A DNA stretch of 51,861 nt from Chelatococcus sambhunathii (GCA_031316315.1 JADBEO010000027.1:1-51861), one strand, 5' to 3'; shown: positions 1-7,920, counted from the stretch's first letter. Translations and numbers: made by a program. Notes: a model not told the origin generated them from the letters alone.

Positions 1-14
1 GCACCCCACCCTTA

Positions 15-37
15 CCCTCCCCTGTCCCAGGGGAGGG
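15..37. repeat. Short intergenic hairpin at the window edge
   Basis: Perfect 10-base arms (CCCTCCCCTG and CAGGGGAGGG) flank a 3-base loop, directly before the first gene. Together with the preceding CCCCACCCTTA it looks like one end of a palindromic intergenic repeat of the kind common in Hyphomicrobiales. It could also act as a terminator or leader hairpin for a gene upstream of the window. Only part of the element is visible. Confidence 0.5.
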
Positions 38-69
38 ATCGACAAGGGTTCGCGCGAAAGGACGTCCCG

Positions 70-453
70 ATGGAGACCTCGCGCGGCGCTGGTTCATCGA
101 CAACGTCTCCCGCCCTCGCGGGCCTCCTCGGCCGCTGCCCGGCCTGCGGGCGGGGAAGGCTGTTCAAGGGCTTCATCGCTCTGCCGCCGGCCTGCGAGGC
201 CTGCGGCCTCGACTACGGCTTCGCCGATTCCGGCGACGGCCCGGCCGTGTTCGTGATGCTGATCGCCGGCTTCCTCGCGCTCGGCTTCGTGCTGTGGTTC
301 GAGTTCACCTACGAGCCGCCCTTCTGGGTGCATCTCGTCGTGTCGCTGCCCGTCGTGCTGATCGTCTGCCTCGCGCTGCTGCGGGTCTTCAAGGGCGCGC
401 TGATCGCGCTCCAGTACAAGCACGGCGCCGCCGAAGGGCGGCTCGACCGCTGA
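70..453 (+). CDS. DUF983 family membrane protein
   Basis: A 127-residue protein of the DUF983 family. The N-terminal half has two Cys-x2-Cys pairs (RCPACGRGRLF near residues 22-32 and CEACGLDYG near 41-49), resembling a small zinc ribbon. Two hydrophobic segments follow (about 60-78 and 87-105). In alphaproteobacteria this family lies in the cytochrome c oxidase cluster between ctaE (subunit III) and SURF1, and the next gene here is SURF1, so a link to oxidase assembly is inferred from context. The family has no established biochemical function. The start ATG is preceded by an AAAGGACG Shine-Dalgarno-like stretch. Confidence 0.88.
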   Translation: METSRGAGSSTTSPALAGLLGRCPACGRGRLFKGFIALPPACEACGLDYGFADSGDGPAVFVMLIAGFLALGFVLWFEFTYEPPFWVHLVVSLPVVLIVCLALLRVFKGALIALQYKHGAAEGRLDR

Positions 454-475
454 TGTCGGCGTATGTGCGACAGAG

Positions 476-621
476 CGTCATGCCAGGACTTGATCCGGGC
501 ATCCATCATCGGGAACTCGGATGTTTCCGAGTCCCCACCAAAGTGGCGAAGTCGTAAACATCCGACTTCGCGGGCGCGTCCGCGCCCGATGGATCACCGG
601 GTCAAGCCCGGCGATGACGGG
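476..621. repeat. Composite palindromic intergenic repeat, long form, copy 1
   Basis: Outer arms pair as CGTCATGCCAGG...CCGGCGATGACG. Between them lie two further hairpins: one built on GGGAACTCGG/CCGAGTCCCC, and a perfect 9-bp stem GCGAAGTCG/CGACTTCGC. The sequence closely matches the copy at 13368-13510. A short form without the two inner hairpins lies at 9918-10002. It fills the gap between DUF983 and SURF1. Confidence 0.8.
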
Positions 622-643
622 ACTGAGAGCCCACATCTAGCCT

Positions 644-1384
644 ATGGATCGAAACCGCAATCGCATCCTGAAGGTCGGCCTCGCCGCGGGCCTCGCCTTC
701 CTGATCCTCGTAGGGCTCGGGACCTGGCAGCTCCTCCGGCTGAAGGAGAAGGAGGCGCTGATCGCGCGCGTCTCCGAGCGCATGGCGGCGGAGCCCGTCC
801 CGGCGCCGCCGCCCGCCGAATGGCCGACGCTCGACCTCGACCGGTGGAGCTACCGCCGCGTGACGCTTGAGGGGACCTACGACTTCGCCCGGGAGGCGCG
901 GGTCTACGTCAACCTCTCGGAGCCGCGGGGGCCGCTGAAGGGGCCGGGCTATTTCGTCCTGACCCCGCTCAAGCTCGACGGCGGCGGGACGGTGATCGTC
1001 AATCGCGGCTTCACGCCGATGTCCGGCGGCGCGGTCTCGCGCGGCGCGTCCGGACGGCGCGCGAGCGTCACCGGTCCGCTGCGCGAGCCGGAAGGCCGCA
1101 ACCTCTTCACCCCGGCGGACGAGCCGAGGCAGCGCCTGTTCTTCGCACGCGACGCGAAGGCCATCGCAGCCCAGCTCGGGATCTTCGAGGCCGCGCCCTT
1201 CACGGTGGACGCCGAGGCGAGCGGCCCCGGCGGCCTGCCGCAGGGCGGCGAGACCCGCGTCAGTTTCCCGAACCGTCACCTCGAATATGCGCTGACCTGG
1301 TACGGCCTCGCCGCGACGCTGGCCGTGTTCGTGCTGACGCTGGCGCTGCGGAGGCGAAGGGACGGCAAGGACGATCGCCTTTGA
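644..1384 (+). CDS. SURF1 family cytochrome oxidase biogenesis protein
   Basis: SURF1 (Shy1/Surf1) family, 246 residues, a membrane factor for heme a insertion and assembly of aa3-type cytochrome c oxidase. The topology is the family's: an N-terminal transmembrane helix (about 8-27) ending in the GTWQL motif, a large periplasmic domain with VNRGF (about 124-128) and a GPL motif, and a C-terminal helix (about 214-235) after NRHLEYALTWYGLA. DUF983 upstream supports an oxidase cluster that begins outside the window. The stop codon overlaps the -35 element of the following toxin-antitoxin promoter. Family assignment is firm; the specific oxidase partner is not visible. Confidence 0.93.
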   Translation: MDRNRNRILKVGLAAGLAFLILVGLGTWQLLRLKEKEALIARVSERMAAEPVPAPPPAEWPTLDLDRWSYRRVTLEGTYDFAREARVYVNLSEPRGPLKGPGYFVLTPLKLDGGGTVIVNRGFTPMSGGAVSRGASGRRASVTGPLREPEGRNLFTPADEPRQRLFFARDAKAIAAQLGIFEAAPFTVDAEASGPGGLPQGGETRVSFPNRHLEYALTWYGLAATLAVFVLTLALRRRRDGKDDRL

Positions 1385-1427
1385 CAGGACCCCGCGGCGC
1401 ATCCATATTCTGACCATGTGGTCAGAA
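1381..1427 (+). promoter_or_regulatory. Sigma70-type promoter with palindromic operator for the toxin-antitoxin pair
   Basis: TTGACA at 1381-1386 and CATATT at 1404-1409 are separated by exactly 17 bases. The inverted repeat TTCTGACCA-TG-TGGTCAGAA (1408-1427) overlaps the -10 end and the predicted transcription start near 1416. Phd-type antitoxins commonly repress their own promoter through such palindromes, so this is the probable operator. It favours the GTG at 1442 as the antitoxin start, because the GTG at 1418 lies inside the palindrome and would be essentially leaderless. Confidence 0.7.
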
Positions 1428-1441
1428 CGGAATTCAGCCCC

Positions 1442-1675
1442 GTGAAGCATGTGTCCGTCGTCGAGGCTAGATCTCATTTCTCAGCGCTCCTGACCGAGGT
1501 CGAGGCCGGCGAGGAGATCGCCATCACGCGACACGGCAAGGTCGTGGCGCGGCTGGCGCCGGAGCACCCGCGGAGCGCCGCCGACTTGTTCCGGGCCCTT
1601 GCGGCCGACGGTGGATGGGACTTCGAAGCTCCTGAAGATCTCCCTGCGGAAGCCGTCGCTTCGTGGGACGACTGA
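1442..1675 (+). CDS. Type II antitoxin, Phd/YefM family
   Basis: A 77-residue protein starting MKHVSVVEARSHFSALL, then VEAGEEIAITRHGKVVARL. This is the typical Phd/YefM N-terminal DNA-binding fold, and the acidic C-terminal tail is the expected toxin-binding segment. It should neutralise the PIN toxin encoded 3 bases downstream and repress the shared promoter. I prefer the GTG start at 1442, with CGGAA upstream, over the longer in-frame GTG at 1418 that lies inside the operator palindrome. The family call is strong; the exact start is inferred. Confidence 0.88.
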   Translation: MKHVSVVEARSHFSALLTEVEAGEEIAITRHGKVVARLAPEHPRSAADLFRALAADGGWDFEAPEDLPAEAVASWDD

Positions 1676-1678
1676 CCC

Positions 1679-2086
1679 TTGGCAGGTCTCTACCTTCTTG
1701 ACGCCAACATCGTGATCGCGGCATTGCGGGAGCAGCCCTTGGTGCTGCGCCGTCTCGAAACGGCGTCCCTCGCCGAGCTCCGTCTTTCGACAATCGTGCT
1801 GGGCGAGCTCGAATACGGAGCCGAGAAGAGCGCTTACGGGCCTCGCAACCGGGCCCGGCTCTCGACGATGGTCGGCAGCATAACCAACATTGGCGTCGAC
1901 CCCGAAACGGCGCTGCGATATGGACGACTGCGCGCCCACCTCGAGCGGCAAGGCACGCCGATCGGCGCGAACGATCTCTGGATCGCCGCCCAAGCGCTCG
2001 CGATCGGCGCCACCGTGGTCACCGCCAATGAGCGGGAGTTTCGCCGCGTGCCCGACCTCAAGGTCGAGAACTGGCTCAGCGCCTGA
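1679..2086 (+). CDS. PIN-domain ribonuclease toxin, VapC family
   Basis: A 135-residue PIN domain protein. The conserved acidic metal-binding residues are visible: D8 in YLLDANI, E43 in LGELEYG and D99 in GANDLWIAA, with T-A-N-E near 115-118. VapC toxins are Mg-dependent RNases that cleave tRNA or other structured RNA. The TTG start lies 3 bases after the antitoxin stop, so the two are translationally linked, antitoxin first. The cognate partner is of the Phd/YefM rather than the AbrB fold, a common VapBC variation. The RNA target cannot be read from sequence. Confidence 0.9.
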   Translation: MAGLYLLDANIVIAALREQPLVLRRLETASLAELRLSTIVLGELEYGAEKSAYGPRNRARLSTMVGSITNIGVDPETALRYGRLRAHLERQGTPIGANDLWIAAQALAIGATVVTANEREFRRVPDLKVENWLSA

Positions 2087-2101
2087 CGCCCGGACTGAGC
2101 C

Positions 2102-3367
2102 TCACGGCTCCGGATAGATCGGAAAGCGCGCGCAGAGGTCGCGGACCTCCGCGCGGACGCGCTCGATTGTCGGTTCGTCCTGCGGCGCGCGCACGACCGC
2201 CGCGACCGCAAGCCCGATCGCGCGGAACTCCTCCGCGCCGAAACCACGCGCGGTTCCGGCGTTGCTCGAAAGCCGGAGACCGGACGGCGCCTCCGGCGGG
2301 AGTGGGTCGAACGGGATCAGGTTCTTGTTGACGGCGATCCCGGCGCGCTCCAGCGCCTTGGCCGCGACGTCGCCCGTCGTGACGCCGGTCAGGTCGACCA
2401 GCGTCAGCCCGCAATCCGTGCCGCCGGCGACGAGCCTGAGTCCCTGTCCGGCGAGCGTCTCCGCCAGCGTTCCCGCATTCGCGACGACCGCCTCGTTGTA
2501 GACGGCGAACTCGGGCTCGAGCGCCTCTCCGAAGCACGCGGCCTTGCCGGCGACGGCGTGCAGCGTCACCGAGCCCTGCACGCCCGGAAAGATCCCCGCC
2601 TCGATCCGGGTCGACAGGCTCTCGTCGTTCCAGAGGACGAGGCCGCCGCGCGCGCCGCGCAGGGATTTGTAGGTCGTGGTGGTGACGACATGGGCGTGCG
2701 GCAGCGGGTCGGGATAAAGGCCCGTCGCGACGAGGCCGGCGACATGGGCCATGTCGACCATGAGAAAGGCGCCAACCTCGTCGGCGATCGCGCGGAAGGC
2801 GGCGAAGTCGATCGCGCGCGGATAGGCCGAGCCGCCGGCCACGATCATCTTCGGACGATGGGCGAGGGCGAGCGCGCGGACCTCGTCGAGGTCGATCCGT
2901 TCGGTCTCGGGCGAGACGCCGTAGCGGACGATCCGGTAGTCGCGCCCGGTCAGCGTCGCGGGATGGCCGTGGCTGATATGGCCGCCGGAGGCCGTGTCCA
3001 TGGCGAGGATCACGTCGCCCAGCCCGAGCAGGCCGAAGAACACGCCGGCGTTGGCGTTCGAGCCCGAGTGCGCCTGCACGTTGGCGAAGCGGCAGCCGAA
3101 CAGTCTCCTGGCGCGCTCGATGGCCAGGGCCTCGATCCGGTCGGCGAACTCGGCGCCGCCGTAATAGCGGCCGAAAGCCGGGCCCTCGACGGTCTTGTTG
3201 GTCAGGACGGAGCCCTGCGCCTCGAGCACCAGCCGGGAGACGAGGTTCTCGGAGGCGATCAGTTCGACGCCGTCGCGCTGGCGCGCCCATTCGCCGCGCA
3301 CTGCTTGCGCGAGCTCCGGATCGGCGTCGAGGCCGCCATGAAAGAAACCGTTGGGAGGCGTGTACAT
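2102..3367 (-). CDS. Divergent serine hydroxymethyltransferase-like PLP enzyme
   Basis: A 421-residue fold-type I PLP enzyme of the SHMT family. It keeps the family's IELIASEN-like start (ELIASEN, 35-41), QGSVLTNK, RYYGG (67-71), SGSNAN (101-106), VDMAHVAG (204-211) and the PLP lysine K234 in TTTTYKSLRG. It departs from standard GlyA at positions that are nearly invariant: the residue before the lysine is Tyr233 instead of His, the KYAEGYPGKR region reads KTVEGPAFGR, and the segment after GGHISHG lacks the usual VN-SGK. It may act on serine or glycine, or be an alpha-methylserine or beta-hydroxy amino acid variant. A canonical glyA is expected elsewhere. The glycine cleavage genes lie 5 kb away, not in the same operon. 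Confidence 0.85.
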   Translation of the reverse strand: MYTPPNGFFHGGLDADPELAQAVRGEWARQRDGVELIASENLVSRLVLEAQGSVLTNKTVEGPAFGRYYGGAEFADRIEALAIERARRLFGCRFANVQAHSGSNANAGVFFGLLGLGDVILAMDTASGGHISHGHPATLTGRDYRIVRYGVSPETERIDLDEVRALALAHRPKMIVAGGSAYPRAIDFAAFRAIADEVGAFLMVDMAHVAGLVATGLYPDPLPHAHVVTTTTYKSLRGARGGLVLWNDESLSTRIEAGIFPGVQGSVTLHAVAGKAACFGEALEPEFAVYNEAVVANAGTLAETLAGQGLRLVAGGTDCGLTLVDLTGVTTGDVAAKALERAGIAVNKNLIPFDPLPPEAPSGLRLSSNAGTARGFGAEEFRAIGLAVAAVVRAPQDEPTIERVRAEVRDLCARFPIYPEP

Positions 3368-3441
3368 GGCCTCGTCATGGCGCCGCGGAGCGCGTCCGCC
3401 AAGCGCATAAAAATATGTGGATGTGGCGCGGGCGCATCGCC

Positions 3442-3486
3442 GTTAACCATTTGTAAACCGGAAGGGGCTTGTTTACGGTCCATTAA
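3442..3486. promoter_or_regulatory. Two CtrA-like boxes
   Basis: On the minus strand TTTA-N7-TTAAC spans 3442-3457. On the plus strand TTTA-N7-TTAA spans 3472-3486. Each departs by one base from the CtrA consensus TTAA-N7-TTAA(C). The sites start 30 bp apart, about three helical turns, in the AT-richer gap between the SHMT-like gene and the cell-wall hydrolase. CtrA is the alphaproteobacterial cell-cycle regulator and often controls envelope genes, so control of the downstream hydrolase is a reasonable inference. Confidence 0.5.
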
Positions 3487-3534
3487 AGGCCGCCGCGGAT
3501 CGGGGCGCGGCCACATTTTGACGGGGGTCCCGAC

Positions 3535-4770
3535 ATGGATCGACGCCGACTGACGCGCTTGGCTCTCATCGGCGCGGCCGCATTGACGGTCTCGGCTTGC
3601 GCCCAGCAGCAGTCTAACATCGCAGCGGTGTCTCGGACCAACAGCTTCGCCTACACGGCGGCCGACCGGGAATGTCTCGCCCGGGCGATGTACTTCGAAT
3701 CCAACCGCTCCAGCTCGGACGGCATGCTCGCCGTCGGCTCGATCGTCGCCAATCGCGTCCAGTCGGGACGCTACGGCTCGACGGTCTGCGAGGTAGTGAG
3801 CGCGAAGCGCCAGTTCGCCCCCGGCGTCATGACCCGCACCATGTCCGGTCCGAGCGCCGATCTCGCGCGCGCCACCGCCGACCAGGTGCTCGCCGGCAAG
3901 CGTCACCCGGGCGTGAAGAGCGCCATGCACTTCCACACCGCCGGCATGCGCTTCCGCTATCCGAACATGCACTACGTGCTGGTCGCGGGCGGTAACGCCT
4001 TCTATGAGAAGCGCGATTCCTCCGGCGGCGGCGCGGCGGCCAACGCTCGCTCGCTCGCTATCGCGCTCGCCCACGCCAAGGCGGACTCGCAGCCGATCCA
4101 GGTCGCGGCAGCGACCCCGCTCGAGCAGCCGATCGCGCCCGCGGTCTCGACCTATTCCGGCGGCGCCGTGACGGTCACGGCGAAGTCCGCCGCCCCGGCC
4201 GCCGTCGTCACCACGACCCAGGTCGCGTCCGCCGCTCCGGCGGTCGCTTCCAAGGACATAGCCAGGGCCGGCGCCGGAGGCCAGACCGTCGCCGTCGCCT
4301 CCGCCGCTCCGGTTCAAGCGCCTGCGACCGCCGCGGCCTTCACCGCCGCCGCCTCCTCCAAGCGCGCGGTCCAGCCGCAGCCGGTCGTCGTCGCCTCCGC
4401 CGCGCCCATCCCGGCCGCAGCGCCCGCCGCGCCGCGCCAGCAGACCGCCGGCGCCGCGACGCCGAAACCCGCCGCCGAGCGCCCCGTCGCCGCGCCGGTC
4501 GCCTACGCCGAGGCTCAGACGCCCGCGGTCGACCTGCCGAGGGTCAAGCCTGCGCCGAAGCGCGTCATCAAGGTCGAGCAGGCCGATCCGGCGCTCGCCA
4601 GCGTCGCGCCCGCCGCGCCGAAGGCGGCGCGCCCGGCCAAGGCCGAGCCGGTCGCGGCCGCCGCCGAGCCGGCCGCCCCGGCGTCGGTCGCCGTTGCCGA
4701 GCAGCCGTCGCCGAACTACTCGCCGATCGCCGCGCGCAACGTCGCCTCGGCCTTCGACGCCTTCCGCTGA
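3535..4770 (+). CDS. SleB-like cell wall hydrolase lipoprotein with Ala/Pro-rich tail
   Basis: A 411-residue exported protein. Residues 1-22 form a lipoprotein signal ending in VSAC (C22). Residues about 40-160 match the cell wall hydrolase/SleB (Hydrolase_2) domain: AREMYFES-like ARAMYFES with the likely catalytic Glu55, then VANRVQSGRYGSTVCEVV, and the terminal HYVLVAGGNAFYEK. Members cleave peptidoglycan as lytic transglycosylases or amidases. The remaining 240 residues are low-complexity Ala, Pro and Val, probably a flexible spacer in the cell wall. CtrA-like boxes lie 50-90 bp upstream, suggesting cell-cycle timing of wall remodelling. Confidence 0.88.
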   Translation: MDRRRLTRLALIGAAALTVSACAQQQSNIAAVSRTNSFAYTAADRECLARAMYFESNRSSSDGMLAVGSIVANRVQSGRYGSTVCEVVSAKRQFAPGVMTRTMSGPSADLARATADQVLAGKRHPGVKSAMHFHTAGMRFRYPNMHYVLVAGGNAFYEKRDSSGGGAAANARSLAIALAHAKADSQPIQVAAATPLEQPIAPAVSTYSGGAVTVTAKSAAPAAVVTTTQVASAAPAVASKDIARAGAGGQTVAVASAAPVQAPATAAAFTAAASSKRAVQPQPVVVASAAPIPAAAPAAPRQQTAGAATPKPAAERPVAAPVAYAEAQTPAVDLPRVKPAPKRVIKVEQADPALASVAPAAPKAARPAKAEPVAAAAEPAAPASVAVAEQPSPNYSPIAARNVASAFDAFR

Positions 4771-4816
4771 CGCTTGTCGGCGTGGCCAGCGCCTCGCCGA
4801 CCGCCATCTCCCCCAT

Positions 4817-4932
4817 CCCTCATGCTGAGGAGCGCCCTTCAGGGCGCGTCTCGAAGCACGCAGTCGGTTTCCGCTGCATCGACCGAATGCGTCCTTCGAG
4901 GCGCACGCCGCGCATGCTCCTCAGGATGAGGG
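4817..4932. repeat. Palindromic intergenic repeat, CCCTCATGCTGAGGAG type
   Basis: The ends are inverted copies: CCCTCATGCTGAGGAGC at the left and GCTCCTCAGGATGAGGG at the right. Inside is a second pair, GCGCGTCTCGAAG against CCTTCGAGGCGC, giving a long nested hairpin. It sits between the convergent hydrolase and hmuV genes and could terminate transcription from both sides. Only this one copy is in the window. Confidence 0.7.
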
Positions 4933-4955
4933 AGGCTAGCGTGCTGCGCAGCTGT

Positions 4956-5747
4956 TCAGCGCCGCAGCGCCTTGGCCGTCTGCGGCAGCAGGAAGGGTCC
5001 GCCGGGCGCGACGCCGACCCGAGCCGCGACGTCGTAGACGGCCGCCACCATGTCGTCGGTGAGCACGGAGGCCGGCGCCCCCGCGGCGACGATGCGGCCG
5101 GCCTTCATCGCCACGAGCTCGTCGGCCGCCATCGCCGCCAGATTGACGTCGTGCAGCACGGCGAGCACGCCGCCGCCGGCGTCCGCATGCCGCCGGGCGA
5201 TGGCGAGCGTCGCCAGCTGGTGGGCGAGGTCGAGGCTCGCGGTCGGCTCGTCGAGCAGCAGGTAGCGCGGGCGGGCGTCCGGCGCGGCGGCGAGCTGCGC
5301 GAGGACGCGGGCGAGATGGGCGCGCTGCCGCTCGCCCCCGGACATGGCCGTCGAGGAACGCGGCCCGGCGCCGGCGAGGTCGACGGCCGCGAGCGCTTCC
5401 TCCACCGCGCGATCGGCCTCGGCGCGCGCGAGCCCCTGCGGCAGGCCGAGGCGGACCACCTCGTCGACGGTGAAGGGGAAGGCGAGTTCGACGGTCTGGG
5501 TCAGCACCGCTCGCCGCCGGGCGAGCTCCGCCGGCTTCAGGAATGAGAGCGGCGCGCCGTCGAGCGCGACCTCGCCTTCGGAAGGCGGCAGGTCGCCGGC
5601 GAGCGCGGCGAGCAGGCTGGACTTGCCGGCGCCGTTCGGGCCGATGAGCACGGTGACCCGGCCGGGACGGATCGCGAGGCTGGCCTCCGCGACAACGGTC
5701 CGGCCGCCGAGCCGGACGGAGACGCCTGTCGCCTCGAGCGCGCTCAT
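4956..5747 (-). CDS. hmuV: Heme ABC transporter ATP-binding protein HmuV
   Basis: A 263-residue ABC ATPase. Walker A GPNGAGKSS, Q-loop region LTQTVELAF, signature MSGGERQR, Walker B YLLLDEPTASLD and the H-loop LHDVN are all present. It powers import of heme across the inner membrane through the permease HmuU, with HmuT delivering the ligand. Its ATG overlaps the HmuU stop as ATGA, so translation is coupled. The heme assignment rests on the HmuT-U-V order and on similarity to the HmuV type. Related systems carry siderophores or cobalamin, so the substrate is inferred. Confidence 0.88.
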   Translation of the reverse strand: MSALEATGVSVRLGGRTVVAEASLAIRPGRVTVLIGPNGAGKSSLLAALAGDLPPSEGEVALDGAPLSFLKPAELARRRAVLTQTVELAFPFTVDEVVRLGLPQGLARAEADRAVEEALAAVDLAGAGPRSSTAMSGGERQRAHLARVLAQLAAAPDARPRYLLLDEPTASLDLAHQLATLAIARRHADAGGGVLAVLHDVNLAAMAADELVAMKAGRIVAAGAPASVLTDDMVAAVYDVAARVGVAPGGPFLLPQTAKALRR

Positions 5748-6790
5748 CCGAACAGCCGTGCTCGGCGGCGCAGCAGCAGCCACAGAAAGAAGGGCGCGCC
5801 GAAGGCGGCGGTGACGACCCCGATCGGCAGCTCCGCAGGCGCGGCGGCCATCCGGGCGACGACGTCGGAGCCGAGGAGGAGCGCCGCGCCAATCAACGCG
5901 GAGACCGGAAGCAGCGCGCGATGCGCTGGGCCGATCGACAGCCTCACGAGATGAGGCGCGGCGAGCCCGACGAAGCCGATCGCGCCGGCGCTCGCGACGG
6001 CCGCGGCGGTGGCGGCGGCGACGCCCAGCAGCGCCGCCTTCTTCAGCCGCTCGACGTCGACGCCCGAATGGAACGCGGCGCGCTCGCCGAGCGCGACCGC
6101 GTCGAGCCCGCGCGCGAGGAACGGCGTCTGAATGATCAGCCAGCCGACGAAGGGCGCCGCGAGCCCGACCTTCAGCCAGGTCGCGCCGCCGAGGCTGCCG
6201 AGCGTCCAGAACAGGAAGGTGCGGAGCTGGTCGTCGCGCGCCATGAAGACGAGCAGGCCCGTGCCGGCGGCGGCGAGCGCGCCGAGCGCGACGCCGGCGA
6301 GCAGCGTCATAGCGATCTCCGTTCGTCCGTCGCGGGTCGCGATCCGCGCCAGCAGCAGCGTGGCGGCGAGGCCTCCGAAGAAGGCCGCGACCGGCAGTGC
6401 CAGCGCGCCGAGCGCGGGCGGCAGAAGATGGGCGACGCCTTCGCCGAGCACGATCCAGGCGACGGCCGCCAGCGCCGCGCCCGACGAGACCCCGACCAGG
6501 CTCGGATCGGCGAGCGGATTGCGGAACATGCCCTGCATGACGGCGCCGGCGAGCGCCATGGCCGCGCCGACGAGGGCGCCGAGCGCGGTGCGGGGGCCGC
6601 GCACGTCGAACAGGATCGCGGCGCCGCGCAGCATGTCGGGCGGCAGGCCCGCGCGGCCATGGCGGACGGCCGCCTCGATCACCGCGACGGCGCGAGTCGG
6701 CCCGATCGCGACCGGGCCGATCGAGAGCGAGGCGAGGACCGCAAGCGTCAGCAGCAAAGCGGCGATGAGGACGGCGGCGGCCTTGGTCAC
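5744..6790 (-). CDS. hmuU: Heme ABC transporter permease HmuU (FecCD family)
   Basis: A 348-residue FecCD/BtuC-type permease with about nine to ten hydrophobic helices. Family motifs include RGPRTALGALVGAAMALAGA, MQGMFRNPLADPSLVGVSSGA (about 85-105) and the cytoplasmic helix near GAIGFVGLAAPHLVRL. It forms the transmembrane channel for heme import with HmuV. The start is GTG at 6790. A 199-bp gap containing a palindromic repeat separates it from hmuT, which precedes it in the direction of transcription. The ligand is inferred from the operon. Confidence 0.88.
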   Translation of the reverse strand: MTKAAAVLIAALLLTLAVLASLSIGPVAIGPTRAVAVIEAAVRHGRAGLPPDMLRGAAILFDVRGPRTALGALVGAAMALAGAVMQGMFRNPLADPSLVGVSSGAALAAVAWIVLGEGVAHLLPPALGALALPVAAFFGGLAATLLLARIATRDGRTEIAMTLLAGVALGALAAAGTGLLVFMARDDQLRTFLFWTLGSLGGATWLKVGLAAPFVGWLIIQTPFLARGLDAVALGERAAFHSGVDVERLKKAALLGVAAATAAAVASAGAIGFVGLAAPHLVRLSIGPAHRALLPVSALIGAALLLGSDVVARMAAAPAELPIGVVTAAFGAPFFLWLLLRRRARLFG

Positions 6791-6821
6791 CTGCGCCGAC
6801 GCCCGAAGCGGGACGGCGTGG

Positions 6822-6950
6822 CCGACCTCTCCCCGGCGGGGAGAGGTCGCGAGGCGAAGCCGAGCGGGTGAGGGGGCTTTGCGCTACCCGGAAAGGGCGG
6901 CGCCCCCTCACCCGGCGCTGCGCGCCGACCTCTCCCCGCCGGGGAGAGGT
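6822..6950. repeat. Palindromic repeat inside the hmu operon
   Basis: The left end is the hairpin CCTCTCCCCGGCGGGGAGAGG, the right end CCTCTCCCCGCCGGGGAGAGG. The inner arms GCGGGTGAGGGGGC and GCCCCCTCACCCG pair with each other. It is an insertion-like structured element between hmuT and hmuU, a type widespread in Hyphomicrobiales genomes. It could attenuate or stabilise the operon mRNA. Confidence 0.75.
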
Positions 6951-6989
6951 GAAGACCGGCGTCGAGGCGCCTGAAACGGCGGGTCTCGA

Positions 6990-7916
6990 TCACCGTCCCG
7001 CTGCGCTCTTGCCGGTCCAGGCCCGCGGGGGAAGATCGCGGAACGTCGCTTCCGGATAGATCTTCTTCGCGACGTCGAAGGCGGCGTGGGCGGCGCGCGG
7101 TCCGAACCCGACGAGGCCGAGCGCGTCAGCGGTGATTACGCGCCCTTCCTTCACGGCGGGCGAGTCCGCGAGCGCCGGGCGCTGCGCGATCTCCTGCGGG
7201 GAGACAGGCGAGCCGGTCTGCAGCACCACGATGGCGTCGGGCGCTATGCCGTAGGCAGCCTCGTCGGTCAGCGGCTTCCAGCCGGACAGCGCGGCGGCGG
7301 CGTTGTCGGCTCCGGCGAGCGTGAGCGCGAAGGCGCCGCTCGATCCCGCGCCGCCGGCCATCAGGGTTCCGGAGCGCGGCGGGCCGAGCAGGAGCAGCGT
7401 CCTGCGGCGCTTGCCGATCTGCGCAACGTCGTCGGAGAGCGACTTCAGGTCCGCCGACACCGCCGCTGCGAGCTCGGCGCCGCGCTCGGGCGCGCCAGCG
7501 GCTTCGGCGACGGTCAGGATTCGGGCCGGGATGTCCTCGGCGGCCTTGATCTCCTTGAGCGAGACCAGCTTTACCGAGGCTGCGGCGAGCACGTCCATCG
7601 CCTCCTTCGGTCCCGCGCCGTCGGTCGCGATGATGAGGGTCGGCGACAGCGCCAGCGCGCCCTCGGCGGAGATCGCGCGGTAGTAGCCGACGTTCGGCTT
7701 TTTGCGCGCCTCGGGCGGGAACCCCGACGAGACATCGACACCGACGACCTGATCGCCGAGCCCGAGCGCATAGAGGATCTCGGTCGCGGCGCCGCCGAGG
7801 GCGACGATGCGCGGCGCGGAAGCTGTCTGGGCGCGAACGGCGGCGCTGCGCGCAAGCACGGCCGACGCCGCGAGACCGCCGAGGATCAGACGGCGAGAAA
7901 GGGCCACGCTCTTCAT
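6990..7916 (-). CDS. hmuT: Heme-binding periplasmic protein HmuT
   Basis: A 308-residue class III solute-binding protein (TroA/BtuF fold). The N-terminus SRRLILGGLAASAVLA looks like a Tat signal. The mature part begins PRIVALGGAATEILYALGLGDQVVGVDVSS, the typical start of HmuT-like heme and siderophore binders, followed by the VGYYRAISAEGALALSPTLII segment. It should carry heme to HmuUV. As the first gene of the operon it lies directly behind a candidate iron-responsive palindrome, and it is divergent from the glycine riboswitch leader. Confidence 0.87.
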   Translation of the reverse strand: MKSVALSRRLILGGLAASAVLARSAAVRAQTASAPRIVALGGAATEILYALGLGDQVVGVDVSSGFPPEARKKPNVGYYRAISAEGALALSPTLIIATDGAGPKEAMDVLAAASVKLVSLKEIKAAEDIPARILTVAEAAGAPERGAELAAAVSADLKSLSDDVAQIGKRRRTLLLLGPPRSGTLMAGGAGSSGAFALTLAGADNAAAALSGWKPLTDEAAYGIAPDAIVVLQTGSPVSPQEIAQRPALADSPAVKEGRVITADALGLVGFGPRAAHAAFDVAKKIYPEATFRDLPPRAWTGKSAAGR

Positions 7917-7920
7917 AATT

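Noticed and set aside
476..621. CRISPR or mobile-element interpretation of the intergenic repeats
   Set aside because: Copies are dispersed, palindromic, without regular spacers, cas genes or transposase. They fit REP/MITE-like elements.
5748..6911. An N-terminal extension of HmuV giving 651 residues
   Set aside because: The extension overlaps hmuU in another frame and is Arg-rich. The ATG at 5747 overlaps the hmuU stop in the normal operon manner.
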